From: Scenedesmus sp. ARA3
Taxonomy: Eukaryota > Chlorophyta > Chlorophyceae > Sphaeropleales > Scenedesmaceae
Direction: 5' to 3'
Length of the DNA stretch: 64,000 nucleotides
Assembly: GCA_004335835.1 (NCBI GenBank)
Contig: RWJK01001169.1
Coordinates: forward strand, 64,010-128,009
Shown: positions 46,001 to 58,820 of the stretch, in pieces
How positions within the stretch are numbered: the stretch's first letter is position 1
Layout of the letters: each line of letters begins with the position of its first letter
The notes under the pieces: model-generated
The model's database searches: none
The model's input: the letters and a program-made list of their open reading frames with translations, nothing else
Told to the model about the DNA's origin: nothing
Position numbers and translations under genes: made by a program

Positions 46001-48302
46001 GCTGCCGTGCCACTGTTGCAGCTTGTGGTTAGTCTGTTGCCTCACTGCAACTTGCGTATGGCTTTGGCCTGCCTGTCTGCCTGCTTGCATAGGTACACGC
46101 CCGCGTGCGTGCCAGCCTGCCTGTCTGCCTGCTTCTATCACAGTTGGTGCAGCTAGCGTCACACCTTGCTTGGACGACAGCGCATGTGGCAGGTCTTTGC
46201 ACAGCGCCTGCCTCACCACCTGCAGCCCCGGCCGGATCACAAGCAGCGCCAGCAGCGGCTGCAGCCACTGCTGCCGCTCACGCCGCCACGCCTGCACATT
46301 CGCCAGCCAGCGCCGCACGCTGCTGCGCTGCTGTGGCTGCTGCTGGCGCTGCTGCTGCTGCTGCTGCTGGTGTGGCTTGTTCTGAGCGCTGAGCACGCGC
46401 TGCGCTGAGCCCTCAATGCGCTCCAATGCGTCCAGCAGGCCATTGGTGATGGGCCAGATGAAGGTTAGCGTCATCACCTGGCCCGGGTTATGCACGCAGC
46501 AGCACACCACGCGCACTTGTTACTATCAGCTGTCTTGAATGAGTGTTGAGAGCGATGTTAGGTTGCTGCATGGCTGGGTAAAATCCCATGAGCATTGGCG
46601 TGTCTCGGGGACAACGCGCTGCAGGCTCTGGTTCAGCCACTTCAATGTACCAAGCTGCCACCATGACATACCAACCAACTGCAGCCCGCTAAGACGCACC
46701 AACCAGCCCACTCAGGCGTTGACTCACCTCACGGCTGCGTGGCACCTGCACAGGCGCCGCCTTGGTGGCCCGCCGCACCGCCCACCAGTAGGACCCCACG
46801 GAGCTCTCAATCTCGCGCAGCAGCAGCTGCCGCCCCGTCTCCCAGCCGCCCTTGCGCTCCCACAGGTAGCTGCTCACCCCAGAGCCCTGCCGCTCCAGCC
46901 CAGACAGCACAGCGGACCAGCTCACGCCATCTTGCATGCTAGCGGTATCGCCACCATCCGCAGCACCTGCTGCAGCACCTGCGGATGCGGACGCGGCTGC
47001 AAAGGGAGAGGCTCGAACTGGTGACGGCTGCCCTGGCGTGTGGCGTAACTTGCCCGGTGACTGGTGCTGCTGCAGCTGCTTGCGCTGCTGCTGCTGCTGC
47101 TGCTGCAGGGGCTTCTGGTGACGGTGCTCAGCTGGTGCAGCAGCAGCAGCAGCAGCTGGCCGCATCAGCTTCGCTGCCCAGCTGGGTACATGGCGCGAGG
47201 CCTGCTGCCGCTCAACTGACTTTGCCACATGCGCCAGGAATGCAGCCAGCTGCGCGAGCGTCATGGCCATGGCATCTGCAATGTTGCGGTAGTGCTGCAG
47301 GTGGTGCAGCTGCAGGCCCTGCAGGCGCCGCTCATCAGACAGCGCCTCCAGTGTGGATGCCCTGCACATGAAGAGAGGCAGCAGTGGCCACGTGCAGCAC
47401 ACAGTCGGCAGTGCAGCAGCAACAATGAGCAAGCATGTATGTATCGTACACGATGTCAGTAGTTCAACACGTGCTGCGGCAGCCGACGCACCCAAGGCGC
47501 CTGCAGCAGCAGCGCCAACACGCACAACTACATATCTGCAACACAAGCACACATGAACAGCAGCAGCAGCAGCAGCAGCAGCATTACCTGACCAGCAGCA
47601 GCTCGGCATCCTCCAGCAGTGCCGCCCATGCATCAGCATCAAACGCCACCAGGCCCTGCGGCCGCAGCCAGTGCGGCTCTAGCCGCGCAGCAGGCAGCAG
47701 CGCCTTGGCCCTGCCCACTAGCAAGCCCAGCTGAGCAGCCGACACTGGCGCAGCCTGGTCCCACACAGCCGGCTGCTGCTGCTGCTCTAATGCGTCTGCT
47801 GCCGGCATCTGGCCGTCGCTGCCTGCCGTATCACTGGCTGCGCTGCTGGCTGCCTTTCCTGCAAGGTCTGCCCAGCTGATGCTGGTTTTGAGCCCCGTGC
47901 CGCTGCTGGGCCGCTTCGGCTGCTGCTGCTGCTGCTGCTGCTGGCTGGTGCTGCCAGCACCACCCCAGATACTGCCAAAGCTGCGGGATGCCAGCAATCT
48001 TAGCATCGAGCTGCTAGATGCCGGCCTAAGGCTGCCACGTGCTGTGCCACCCGACTGGCCTCTGCTGGCTTCCAGCTGACCTCCCAAGCCGTCGTCCTCA
48101 TCTGCCCAAGCAACATGCATGCCGCCCTGCTGCAAAAGCGAGCCTGTTGTGGCTGCACGCCTGTAGTCCTTGTCGCCTGCTGCTGCTACTGTTGCTGTGC
48201 CTGCTACTGCTGCATCAGCCAGCACCGACCCTGTGCTTGACACCACTGACGGTGCTGACTTGGGGTAGCTGCCCTGCGGCTTGGGCAGCTGCTGCTGCTG
48301 TC

Positions 48303-48334
<32 letters not shown>

Positions 48335-50493
48335 GATGACAGCTTCTGCAGCGACGGGGAAGACCCGTACGGCCTGCTCTTCGACAGCGTGCGCATCGAC
48401 GCAAGGAATGCCTGATCATCCATCTCAGCAACAAACACAAGGCTAGCTGCACCCTCCAGGCTCTGGCGCGAGTATGGCCTGGCGCCCCCTGCTGCAACCT
48501 GCGCTGCAACAAACGGACTATGTGCGCCGTCAATGCTGCTGCTGCCCTCCAACGCATCCAGGTTGATGCTTGCTTGCCTGCTGCCAGGTGCAATAGATGC
48601 TGCCGCAGCCACCCACGCAGTAGTGAATTGCTCCCGGCTCACCCCTGCCTGCTGCTGCTGCTGCTCACCAGCTGCATGCAAGCCAGCTAGCAGGCTCTCG
48701 CTCAGCCGCTGCTGCTGCTGCTGCTCACCCTGCTGCTCTTCCCGCCCTGCTATGGCTGCAGGCTGCCCCTCTGCAGCGCGGCCTGCCTCCACAGCAGCTG
48801 CCAAGCCGTCAAGGCTGCTCATGCTACGCGTGCCTGTGCTGCTGCTGCTGCCCACGCTGCTGCCAGCAATACTCTTGACGCTGCTTTTGGGCCCTGCAGA
48901 CCCTACTGTGGCGGCAACGGTCGCAGCTCCTGCTGCTGCCTGCTGCTGCTGCGCGTCAACCCAGTCAAGTGTGGCATGCTCATGCTCACGAGCCGCCACA
49001 ACAGCGGCTGCAGCTGCTGCTGCTGCCAGGTGCGCGCCCTGCGCATCGCCTTCTGCCCTGTCATGGTATGCATGCACAGCATGGCTCGCGTGCGCTGTAA
49101 CATGCACATCCGGCGCTCTCAACACAGCTGCTGCTGCTGCTCCTGCTGGCGCTGCTGTGCCTCTGCTGTTGGGCGCGGCAGCAGCAGCCCCGGTGTGGTC
49201 AGCCATGAGCACTGAGGTGTGGTATGACAGGATGGTGCCCACGCCCTGCAGCGTCTCCGCTGTCAGCCGGATGACCTGCAGGGCGCAGCAGCAGCAGCAG
49301 CAGCAGCAGCGGAGTGCAGGCAAGTTGCAAGAGTGTTTTGACTGCCGGAGTTCAGCTGCATAAAGCCATCGGATGCAGTAGCACTCAGCCGGCAACCGCG
49401 ATAGATGTCATTACACGCCACGCTCAACATAATCCCTGGCACACACATGCAAGTACATCAAGCACCCAGCCATTGCCAAGCATGCGTGCTTGGCCACAGC
49501 TGCGCCACTGTTGCTGTGCTGGCTCGCCAGCCGTGCCGTGCCACACCTCGTCAGTGGCCAGTGAGGGTGCCACCCACAGGCCCACCGCCAGGCACACCGC
49601 TGCAGCCAGCACCATGGACAGCACCACATAGGCCACTGCATTCAGCAGGAAGCCCTGGATGCTGGTGGCGGCGATGCTCAGCAGCACCTGGCAGCGGCAG
49701 CAGCAGCACCATCAGCGGCAGGGAACAGCACATGCAGATGAGGTGGCGGCAGATAGCCTTTGCTTACCAATACCAATACCAATACCAAAGTATGGGACAG
49801 ACCCACCTCAGGCACAAGCCCAGCGAGCCAATGTACCGCTCATAAGGGTTGGAAAGGTACCCAGCTCCTCCTTCATTACTTACAGTGGCACCAAGCTGCT
49901 GCAGCAAAACGGCATGCACCAGCAATTGATCTTCGCACAAACGCTAGCAGCTTCAACGGCAGACTTTAGCATGCCCTAGAAGTCCAGCTGTGATGTTCAG
50001 CCACACAGGGCGAGTGTGGGGCCCCTCCTGCACGCAAGCTCTGCAGTACAGCAACATGCCAAGCCACATAACATATAACATGCATGTTGCATAACAAGCG
50101 CTCACGATGATGCCGTAGATGACAGCAGCCAGGATGCCCATCACGCGCGCAGGCCCGGGCGGCGCTGCTGCGCGCACCAGGATGAGCACGGCCAGGCCCG
50201 CAAGGCCCAGCAGGCACGCTGCCGCCACAAAGCCTGGGTTCCAAGGCTGCTCAGGCCTCTCAGCCAGCTTGGCCAGCGTCATCTTTTGTTTGAATGGAAC
50301 GTGTGTGGAGTGTGGTGCATGTAGCAGCAGCAGCAGGGAGAGGGGGTGCAGGTGAGGCTAAAGGGAAGTGTAATTTAGTGTGTTGATTCGATGGCAGACA
50401 CTGCATTGTGCGTGCAGATAGCAGCGCATGGCGGCGTGGAGCAACACACGGGTGCACAGCTGCTCCAGGTGCAGCGTAAAGGCTGGCCAGCAC

Positions 50494-50546
<53 letters not shown>

Positions 50547-50754
50547 GGCCGCGTCTCACCGTGATGACCGCCAGCAGCACTGCCAGCCAGGCAGGCCCCA
50601 ACAGCAGCGCTGTGACCTGTATGCGCGTGCCGACATGCTGGTCCTGTGCCAGCGCTGCAATGATGATGACCACAAAGACAGGCGCCAGGCATGCATTGCG
50701 GAAGTGTATCGGCCTGCAGCAGCAGCAGTAGACGCGTTGAGAAACTTGTCGCAT
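43068..50754 (-). CDS. FUSC-family membrane transporter-like protein, very large
   Basis: Fifteen exons close in phase on the minus strand: 50754-50560, 50282-50106, 50027-49965, 49895-49803, 49687-49547, 49275-47588, 47361-46728, 46477-46165, 45853-45736, 45462-45390, 45152-44874, 44678-44241, 44122-44045, 43914-43699 and 43514-43068; about 1650 residues. First hydrophobic half at residues 20-225; then some 850 residues of mostly low-complexity, cytosol-like sequence with polyGln, Ser and Ala tracts; second half at about 1115-1280 with LLLASGSVLVLTILLMVYDV and a typical FUSC segment VVWRVLGTIVGACLGLGITH plus further helices. FUSC proteins (plant, fungal BRE4-like and bacterial aromatic-acid exporters) have this split architecture; the substrate is unknown. 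Exons 3-4 are the least certain joins. Start 50754 is the first ATG of the open exon. Confidence 0.78.
50493..50545. repeat. (CTG)n microsatellite in FUSC intron 1
   Basis: About 16 uninterrupted CTG units (CAG on the coding strand), immediately inside the donor side of intron 1. Confidence 0.9.
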
Positions 50755-52606
50755 TTGCACCAGCACTACTGGAGCTGGAACTTCCTTACAGGCATCTAGA
50801 CAGAGTGCGTTAGTATAATTCACTGCTGGACTATCAAGGCGACACGAAAGGCTGGATATCAATGAAATGCAATGTTGAGCTCTCCATTTGTCAAATCAGC
50901 AGCTGCTGCCATATGCCATATGCGACGCGCAAAGCTAGCAACAGCAGATATGGTGTTGCTCACTGTGCTACAGTGAAGACTGATGCTACAAGGATGCCAA
51001 CTACTGCCTGTGCAGTAAACTGGCACTGACGTGAGAGCAACCATTCTCGCAACATCCCCAAGCTGCGCTGAGGTTATGTGCGTGCTACTGCAGCTGCTGG
51101 TGCTTGCTGTTGCTGTGTTGCTTTAGCTGCTGCCATAGTCGGTGCCACCGATGGAACGCCTAGCAAGTTTATGGCTGATCTTTCGATCGTCATGTCTTAG
51201 AACAAAGGTAGCTGCAGCCATCAGTGTAGTGTTAGAGTTGCGATTGCTAATTCAGATGACAGTTCGACACGCCCGCCTCGGCTTCACTTTTCATGTACCT
51301 GGGCGAACACATATCAACTTGTCGAGAGTGAAAATGTTCTCCGTCCTTATAAATTGCAGGGGATGCTTGTCGCCAGCTGTCAGTCACTTTCGTAACCGCA
51401 GCACACCCTGGACCCTGTAAACATTGGCGGAAGGCTTCAATCAAATGAACGAACAGCCATCGGATGCTCTTGAAACTGCCTCGAGCATTTTGTTTGAAGG
51501 TTTTCAAGTGATTACATTCTCGAATTAGCACGCAACCAAGCTAGCAGCATTGTTCACTGCTACACAGCGTCGGCATGTACATGTTGAACACGGCGCCACT
51601 AGCACGACTTCGGCTGCCCACCTCCAGCAACAGCTGCTGCAGCCGCTCTCTCGAACCTTAGCACACTCAGCTATAATTTCAGCTGCTGCCAGCAGCACCA
51701 ATTAGCCAGCATACCCCAGGTAACACCAGGGCCTACCAGCACAACTCGCACACCCTGATCCAGCATCCAACAGGGACGATCCTTGCTTCACTAATGCCAC
51801 TGGCATCAATGCCACTGGCAGTCCATCCCATAGCTCTGCCAAGCACCCCATGCGGGCTGCAAATGTGTCAGTGTCAACCGCCTCCGAGCACTAGACAGCA
51901 AAATCAAATGGTCCATAGGTCCAGGCCTGGATGCATTGTGTTCCAGCTCAGCCGTCACACCACCAGCCAGTTGTGGCGATCAAAGCACAATGTCTGTTGA
52001 CGAGGCTGACCAGCAGCCACATGTTATTCACGCAGCTGCGCAAACTCGCACATTGTCACATAACACAACAGCCGGCCATGCGACCAGCCAGGCACAAGCA
52101 ACCCTGCTGCTGGTGGGCAGCAGCAAGCGCTGCGCATGCCACCGCGGTTCAAACAACACAGCAACACCCGCTACAACCTGCACTTGCTGCACATGACAGA
52201 TTGCACAAGCCCCGGCGTGCCAGGCAAACCTGCTGCAAACCCTTCTTGCATACAACAAGGACCAAGCGCAAGCCAACAAACACCCAACAGCTGTGCAACC
52301 CCTGCTGCATTGCTGGCTGCAATGAGGTGCACTCACTCACACGCACTGCTTGACAAGCAACCGTGAACTCCCCCAACACAGACAAACAGTCCTTGCCTGC
52401 TCAGCCGTTGAGCTAACAACACTCCCAGCCGCTGCCGTCACTGCTTGCCAAATGCTGGCGATGCACCACAGTGGTGGTGAACAGATTCGCTCATGTGCTG
52501 GCACCACTGCACTCAGACAGCTGCTGCTGCTGCTGCTGCCAGCCCAGTTGACCGGCGGAGCTAGCTCGCTGCTCCCACCACCCACACACACTCCTGCACA
52601 CCCCAC
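50755..52606. other. Intergenic: FUSC promoter side and 3' flank of next gene
   Basis: About 1.85 kb. The 51180-51540 part is visibly less G+C-rich and holds TTATAAAT near 51344, but its distance from the FUSC start makes a TATA role doubtful. No exon supported. Confidence 0.45.
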
Positions 52607-53653
52607 TCAATGATCCCTGCCGTTGCCGTTGCTGCGGCCGTTGCTCTTCCCATTCCCATTGGTGCTGCCTCCGTTGCCGTTTAGCCGCTGCAGCATCTCG
52701 TCTGACAGCTGCTGCTGCCCCGGGCTGCTGGTCACACTTATGATGCTCAAGTCTGTTGCATCTGGCTGCATCAGCGGCTGCTTCACCACAAGCCCAGCTT
52801 CCAGCATGCCCGGCTGCAGCACTTTGACCATGTTGACCGGAATGTATGCTGGCTCAGGGCCATCCCAAGGGATGTAGGACACGGTTTGTGGCCTGCCGCT
52901 GCTGCTGCCAGCTGGCTCGTCGATTTCGTACGCCAGCGGCAGCCGCATTATGTCAAAGGTGTCCATGATGCCGCCAGCAGTCCAGCTGCCTGCGCCGCGC
53001 GTTGTGGTGTTGAGCGAGCGGCCTGCGAACAGCAGCACAGGCGCGTGAACAGCAGGCGGGGCACACAGCAGACTTGCAATTGGGCTGCTGCAGCAAAAAC
53101 ATGAACTGCCTGCTGCCTGGGCATGCAGGTGCGCTGCCTGCAGCTTTGAACGTCACATAGATGGCAGCAAGGTTGAACTGTTGCTGTCCTGACGGTGGAC
53201 AACACCACATGTGCAAGCGCAAAACACAGCAGCCTTGGAAACAGCAACACCTGACCAGTTGCTGCCCGCCGCCACATGCTGCCGCAGCACCCGCTGCAGC
53301 CACAAATGAGCACCTTGCTGCGCTGCTGCCCGGCCTACGCGGCTGCAGCCGTGCCCTGTGCCCCCACCTGACAGGTGCATGATCACTCCGATAGCGGCGC
53401 TGATGGTGGCTGACAGCATGTAGAAGCCCAGGCACACCAGCACGATCATGAGCATGCTGTCATTGGGGCTGGTGACTGAGGCAGTGACTGAGGCCTGTGG
53501 CGGGATGCTGACCATGCTCTCCAGCTGCGGCAGGGACGCAGGCCTGGGCATGCGGGGCGGCAGTGAGGCCGGCAGCAGCAGCAGCAGTGATTTTGGAACC
53601 GTGGAAGAGATCAGCTCGTGCGCACAGCAGCAGTGAAGCTGTGTGCGTGTCAT
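52607..53653 (-). CDS. Small single-pass membrane protein, unknown function
   Basis: Two exons, 53653-53368 and 53022-52607, join in phase to 233 residues starting from a clear ATG. N-terminal Ser/Pro-rich region (about 65 residues), one strong membrane segment (SMLMIVLVCLGFYMLSATIS), then a soluble domain of about 140 residues: TFDIMRLPLAYEIDEPAG, YIPWDGPEPAYIPVNMVKVL and VVKQPLMQPDATDLSIISV look ordered and conserved in style, with three tyrosine/proline-rich turns. The tail is NGNGG...NGNGKSNGRSNGNG, a low-complexity Asn-Gly run. I do not recognise a family. It diverges from the CID-domain gene across 980 bp. Confidence 0.68.
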
Positions 53654-54633
53654 GTGTGCCAGGCCAAGGCAAGCTGTGCGCCTGCTATTTACTGATGAAG
53701 AATGTCCCTGGAGGGGTCGCCTGCCACCACTTAATTGGACAGCTGCTGAGGGTCAGTGTTGTTTTTGACAAAGTCGTCACCAAGCAACAGTGATAGGCTG
53801 GCTGGCAGTACTGCATGTCACCAACAACTGCGACAGCCACACCATCCCTGTGCTTGGCATGCACCAGGCTGGCCAGGCTTGACCGACCATGAGCTGTGCC
53901 TGCCTCACCTTGGCAAGATGCCGGCAGTGGCTGGAGCTGACCGGCCCAGCAGCTGCAGCAGGTTCCACCATGTCAGTGCCATGCGGGCTCATGCTGCACT
54001 GCAGTAATGCTGCGTAGGAGGGTTTGCAGGACACTCGGCGGTGCTCACCCAGAGAACTGCCAAAGCCACAGCTGGCATACATTGGGTGGCTTTGTCGAGG
54101 GCTACACGCACTGCTGTGGAGGCTGCCGCCAGCACATTTGCACCTGGGCCACACAGTTGTGCAGCATGCTTCCCAACTGCCCGCTGCTGCACCTGCAGCC
54201 TGGAGAGGTGCCTTGGCTGCAGGCCTGCTCGCAGAGGCAGAGCAGCAGCCGTGAAACTGCTTCTACTTGCGAGAAGAGACTGTCTGTAGCATGCACTTTG
54301 CAAACATTGCATGGCCATGTCGAACCCAGGGAAGTTCGTAACTGTGCGGCAGCTGCTGACACCTGGCAGCTGCTTTGTCCATCCAAATAGTCCTCCGGGT
54401 GACAAGCAGTGACGATCGGCGCTGCAAAGCACTTTAGGGACGTCCTGTTAGCTTGTCCTAGTATGTCACTGCCCATGACAGCTCGCTGTTTCAGCTGTTG
54501 TTTCGAAGTTGATCAGCGAACAGTCGTTTCACTGTTTGATTTTGTATTCATCTACCGGTACCTAACTGGCACAGCATCAACAAGGGTGATGCGGGTTTGG
54601 TGGGGTGTGTGAGCCGAACTTTGCAGTCCTGAA
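53654..54633. promoter_or_regulatory. Divergent interval, small membrane gene / CID gene
   Basis: 980 bp between divergent starts. No credible exon, TATA box or RNA gene recognised. Confidence 0.45.
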
Positions 54634-56474
54634 ATGTCCCTGCAAGTCCCCAGGTAAGCTTTGCAACAGCCCAGTGCATCAACCGGCTGCTGTGAATGCT
54701 TGCGACGCGTGCAGCTGCCAGTCCTTTCAGTGAAGCAGCAGCAGCAGGGGCAGCAACTGCTGTTGCCGAGGCATCTGCTCAGACAGCACCCCATGCTGCC
54801 TGTGCTTTGGTTCATCAGATGCTATACCTTTCGGTTTCGCGCTGCTGCACGTGCAGGGATGGGCTGGTGCAGAAGCTGCAGCGGCTGAGCAGCAGCCAGC
54901 AGTCGATAGAGTCGGTCTCGTCCTTCTGCATCTTCTACAGCAAGGACGCGCGCGGCGTGGTGCAGATATGGGAGCAGGAGTTCTACCAGGCGCAGCCGGA
55001 GCGCAAGCTGGCGCTGCTGTACCTGGCCAACCACATCTTGCAGGAAGGCCGCAAGAAGGGCATGGCTTTCCAGGAGGAGTTCTTCAAAGTGCTGCCCAAG
55101 GCAATTAGTCACATGGCTAAACATGCGGATGAGAAAGCCAAGCGCTCCCTGGTCCGCATTGTAACAGTGTGGGAGGAGCGGCGCGTGTTTGGCACGCGGC
55201 ACTGCAAATCCTTCAGGGAGGCGCTGGGCATGCCGCCATCCACAGCAGCAGCTGCAGCAGATGCGAAGCCAGCAGCGGCTGGCGGCAGCGGCAGCAAAAG
55301 CGCAGGTGCAGCACCTCCAGCAGCAGCAGCAGCGGCGGCAAAGCTGGGGCCGGTTGGTGATGCGCTGTCGCTGGTGCTGACGACGGCAGGCAGCACCGCA
55401 GCCAAGAGCAAGGAGTTTACAAGCAGCTGGTCGCAGGTAGGGGCAGGCGGCATCAGCAGCAGCAGCAGCAGCAGTCACAGCTGTACAACTGCTCATTGGT
55501 GATTAAGCCGCAGTGCGTGCCTAGTTGCAACGAAATTGGGTTGTGCAGAAGGCGCAAAGCAAAGATGCTGTGTTGGAACAGGGGGCGTGTTCCGAGCAAC
55601 TGGGTGAACGCTGCAGCTGTCAACTCTGGTACTCAAGTTTCCTCTAATCACGTAGCTGGATTCGTGCGATTGCGCACCAGATGGCTCAGCAGCACTCTAC
55701 TGCCATGCTGCTGACACACAAAGCCGCGGGTTGCCCTGCTGCTGCCTGCACCTGTGCTGCTGCTGCTGCAGAACCTGCTCACATCGGCCAGCCTTCCTGA
55801 GGTGTCGCTAGCGCACAGCAAGCTGGGCGCATACGCAGCAGCACTGCAGGAAGAGCTGTCGGCGCGGCAGGCGGCGCTGGCTGCTCTCAACGCTGAGCTG
55901 GCAAAGCAGGTGCGGGCACTGAAACAGCAGCAGTAGCAGCAGCAGCATGTGAACAGCAGGAGTGTGTGCTCACCCCACCCTTGTCAGCAGCTAGCAGCAT
56001 GGCCAGCCAAGCACAGTCATCGCTGCATCTGGGCGTTCTGTAACCTACTCTGCAAATCAAACTGCTGCCAAAGCCCATCAGCCTTCAGCATCTTCAATAG
56101 CCTTACAGTTGCTGCCTCCTGTCTTAGCACTGCTTCATCGCATCGCACCACCTGCCGCCGTGCTGCCTATTGCAGCCCTGTTACTGAAATAACCGCCTGC
56201 CGTGCTGCCCTCACAGACCGCCGAGGTGGGCCGGCTGGAGTCGCAGCTGGCCAGCGCGGGGCAGCAGCGGCAGCAGCTTGATGCGCGGCTGGGCAGCCTT
56301 GCCAGCACGCTGTCTGCTGTGGCGGGGCTGGGGCAGCTCTTCGCGGCGCAGCAGCAGCAGCAGGTGAGGCGGCGGCAGCAGCAGCAGCAGCAGCAGCAGG
56401 TGAGGCGGCGGCTGCAGCAGCAGCAGCAGCAGGTGAGGCGGCGGCAGCAGCAGCAGCAGCAGCAGGTGAGTGGC

Positions 56475-56507
<33 letters not shown>

Positions 56508-57692
56508 TGAGGCGGCGGCTGCAGCAGCAGGGGCGGGCGCGGTGCTGTGTCTGTCGCAGCGCAGGCGGTTAGGTTGCAGGAACATATCAGGTGCAGGAGG
56601 TGGATAGCAGCAGGGTGTGAGGCGGCAGCAGGGCAGCAGAAGCAAGGGCTGTGATTGCCGAACTGCAGGAGGCTGGCGGTTGCCGGGCGTTGCATGAATG
56701 GGTTTGGAAGCAGCACAGCAGGCTGGGGCATACTTGGCGTGTTGTGACCTGCCGCTCGTGCCCCGCAGCTGCACCCAGCATCCAGGTGATTGCGCTTGCA
56801 CCACCCAGCAGCAGCACTCACGCACGCACTGACCTGCTGTGCTGCTTCCTTGCCGTGCAGAATGGCGCGGCAGCAGGTGCTGATGCTGCCGCTGGAGCCA
56901 CTGCTGCTGCTGCTGCTGATGCTGGTGATGCTGGCGGCAGCCCGCAGGCGCCTGATCTGGAGCTGGAAGCAGATGACGATGACGGTGAAGCAGCAGCAGG
57001 TGAGATGCGAGAAGTAACGCATGATGTGACGCTATGCTGGTCCCTTTGTGCATGTGCGTGTTGGTCGAATAACAACCTGCTGCAGCGTTGCTTGCAAGCA
57101 CCCATCGTCACGCGGTTTGAATCCAGCATGCCTCTCTGCTGCGCTGCTGTGCTGTGCTGCTGTCACCTCTGCTGCTGCATCTGCAGGTGGCGCCATGGGC
57201 TTGCAGCCAAACCCAGTGCAGCAGCAGCAGCAGCAGCAGCCAATAATCACACATGACCTGCAGGCGCTGCTGGCCAACCCGGCAATGCTCTCGGCAGCCA
57301 TCACTGGAGCGCAGCAAGCCAGCGCAGCAGCAGCAGCAGGCATGAGCTATGCCAGTCAAGCAATGGGAATGCAGCTGGGCTTACCGTCAGCAGCTGGTGT
57401 GCAGCTGACGCTGCCGAGCGGCCCAGTGCCGCCTGCTGCTGCTGCTGCTGCTGCTGGTGCGATGCCACCTGGCGCTGCCGGCTATGCATTCTCAGCAGCA
57501 GCGCCTCCGCAGCAGCAAGCAGGCTTCAGCGGGTTTGGCGTTGGCATGGCTGGCGGCGAGTATGCAGTGGCAGGTCAGCAGCAGCAGCAGCAGCAAGGTG
57601 GTGGCTTTGGCGGGCTGATGGCGCTGCAGCAACAGCCGTCTGGGTTTGCTGACGAGGCGGACGACCCATACGACCCTGAGCATGCTGATTAG
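54634..57692 (+). CDS. CID-domain protein (RPRD1/Rtt103-like), Pol II CTD binding
   Basis: Six exons close in phase: 54634-54653, 54857-55436, 55772-55909, 56217-56363, 56861-56999 and 57187-57692; 509 residues. Exon 1 is 20 nt, coding MSLQVPR across the junction. The CID covers residues 7-130: IESVSSFCIFYSKDARGVVQ, YQAQPERKLALLYLANHILQ, and KRSLVRIVTVWEERRVFG, the helices that grip the phosphorylated C-terminal domain of RNA polymerase II during 3' processing and termination. Next come a coiled-coil (residues 200-290, rich in Leu/Ala/Gln), an acidic block (LELEADDDDGE) and a Gly/Gln/Ala-rich tail ending DPYDPEHAD. Exon 4 ends at the first of five CAG|GTGAG donors. The stop TAG is followed closely by TGTAA; another lies at 58421. 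Confidence 0.87.
56360..56512 (+). repeat. Iterated splice-donor / CAG array
   Basis: Five successive units of (CAG)n followed by GTGAGGCGGCGG or GTGAGTGGCGGC. Possible donors follow 56363, 56399, 56432, 56465 and 56506. Spacings of 36, 33, 33 and 41 nt keep the first four in the same reading frame. Confidence 0.92.
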
Positions 57693-58820
57693 CTGTAAGC
57701 TACAGCAGCAGCAGCAGCAGCAGTCTGGGGCAGCATCGGGCTCGTCACGACCCTGTGCATGCAGACTAGGCTGCTCATGCCGCAGTGGTTTGTTGTTGGC
57801 TTGTGTTGGTGTTGGTTGTGGTGGTTGGTGGTGCAACAGAAGCTTGATGGACCAGTACTTCTGCAGCAGATGGTCGGTAGCAGCTTTAGCATATGCTGAA
57901 GGGGGCCATGCATGGCACCGCTGCTGTTGAAGCTGCGGTGCTGGCAGTGCTGGCTGGTGTACTGCTGATATATCAGTCATGTGTCAAGACAGCAGCACGT
58001 GCTGTTGTGGTTTTTGCCCTGCAAGTTGTGCACAGTTGATGGTGCCGTTGGTGTTGGTTAAAATGCACAAGCAACAGTGTCTTCAGTATTCTGGTTTGTG
58101 GCAGTGTTGCTGCCGCCTCTGCATGCAACCAGCAGTTGTGTTGGGAATAGCAACTTCCAGGCGCATTGTGGTCAGCTGGTCAGCAGCGTGGGACAACTCT
58201 ACAAAGTAACATGACAGGCACTGCAGCTGCAGTAGTTGCCATGAACTGTCTGGATCACGGATGTGTGCAAGTGTGATATGTGTTCAGAAGTAGGAGTACA
58301 CTTAGGTGAAAATGATGGACATTACGCGCAGGTGCATGATCACAATGAGCACTCTGCTATTCTCATAAGCACCTCCCGCGATTGACCTGTTGAAGTCTGT
58401 ATGGTCTCACACCCATCTGGTGTAATCCACGTGCAGGGTATGATGACGCAACAACCCAAGCCTAAGACAGGTGCAACACGTAATACTAAGACAGCTGTGG
58501 CGCACACAACCGAACCTACAAGCTGCCACAAGCCCTATTTGGCTTGCCGCCTAGCTATCCCGTGCCAGCAGCTGTCTGCGCTATCTCCTGGTAGGCTAGA
58601 ATGCACAAGCATCGCCAGAGATGGCGCTAGTCCTCCGCACTGGCACAGTGCTAATGGCCACATACGCCTTGCAAGACACACGGCCTGCAATACCATAGCC
58701 GCGGCGGGATGACAACTCAGCTGCATCCACGTGCGTGGAACGCGCCATTCTACATCCATTACTAGTGATCACGAAACCTCGCTATCTGCGCTCTGCTACC
58801 AATCACCGCCACCATCGCCA
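57693..58820. other. Intergenic between convergent genes
   Basis: About 1.1 kb between the CID stop and the ABCG stop. Starts with a (CAG)n run near 57703-57722. TGTAA at 58421-58425 is a candidate polyadenylation signal. No exon supported. Confidence 0.5.

Noticed and set aside
51340..51352. TATA-like TTATAAAT as a promoter for the FUSC gene
   Set aside because: About 590 bp from the start codon and not in convincing orientation or context; no downstream initiator visible.
56769..56785. Possible 17-nt microexon between CID exons 4 and 5
   Set aside because: It has AG and GT borders, but 17 nt would shift the frame of the following exon, which otherwise joins exon 4 in phase.
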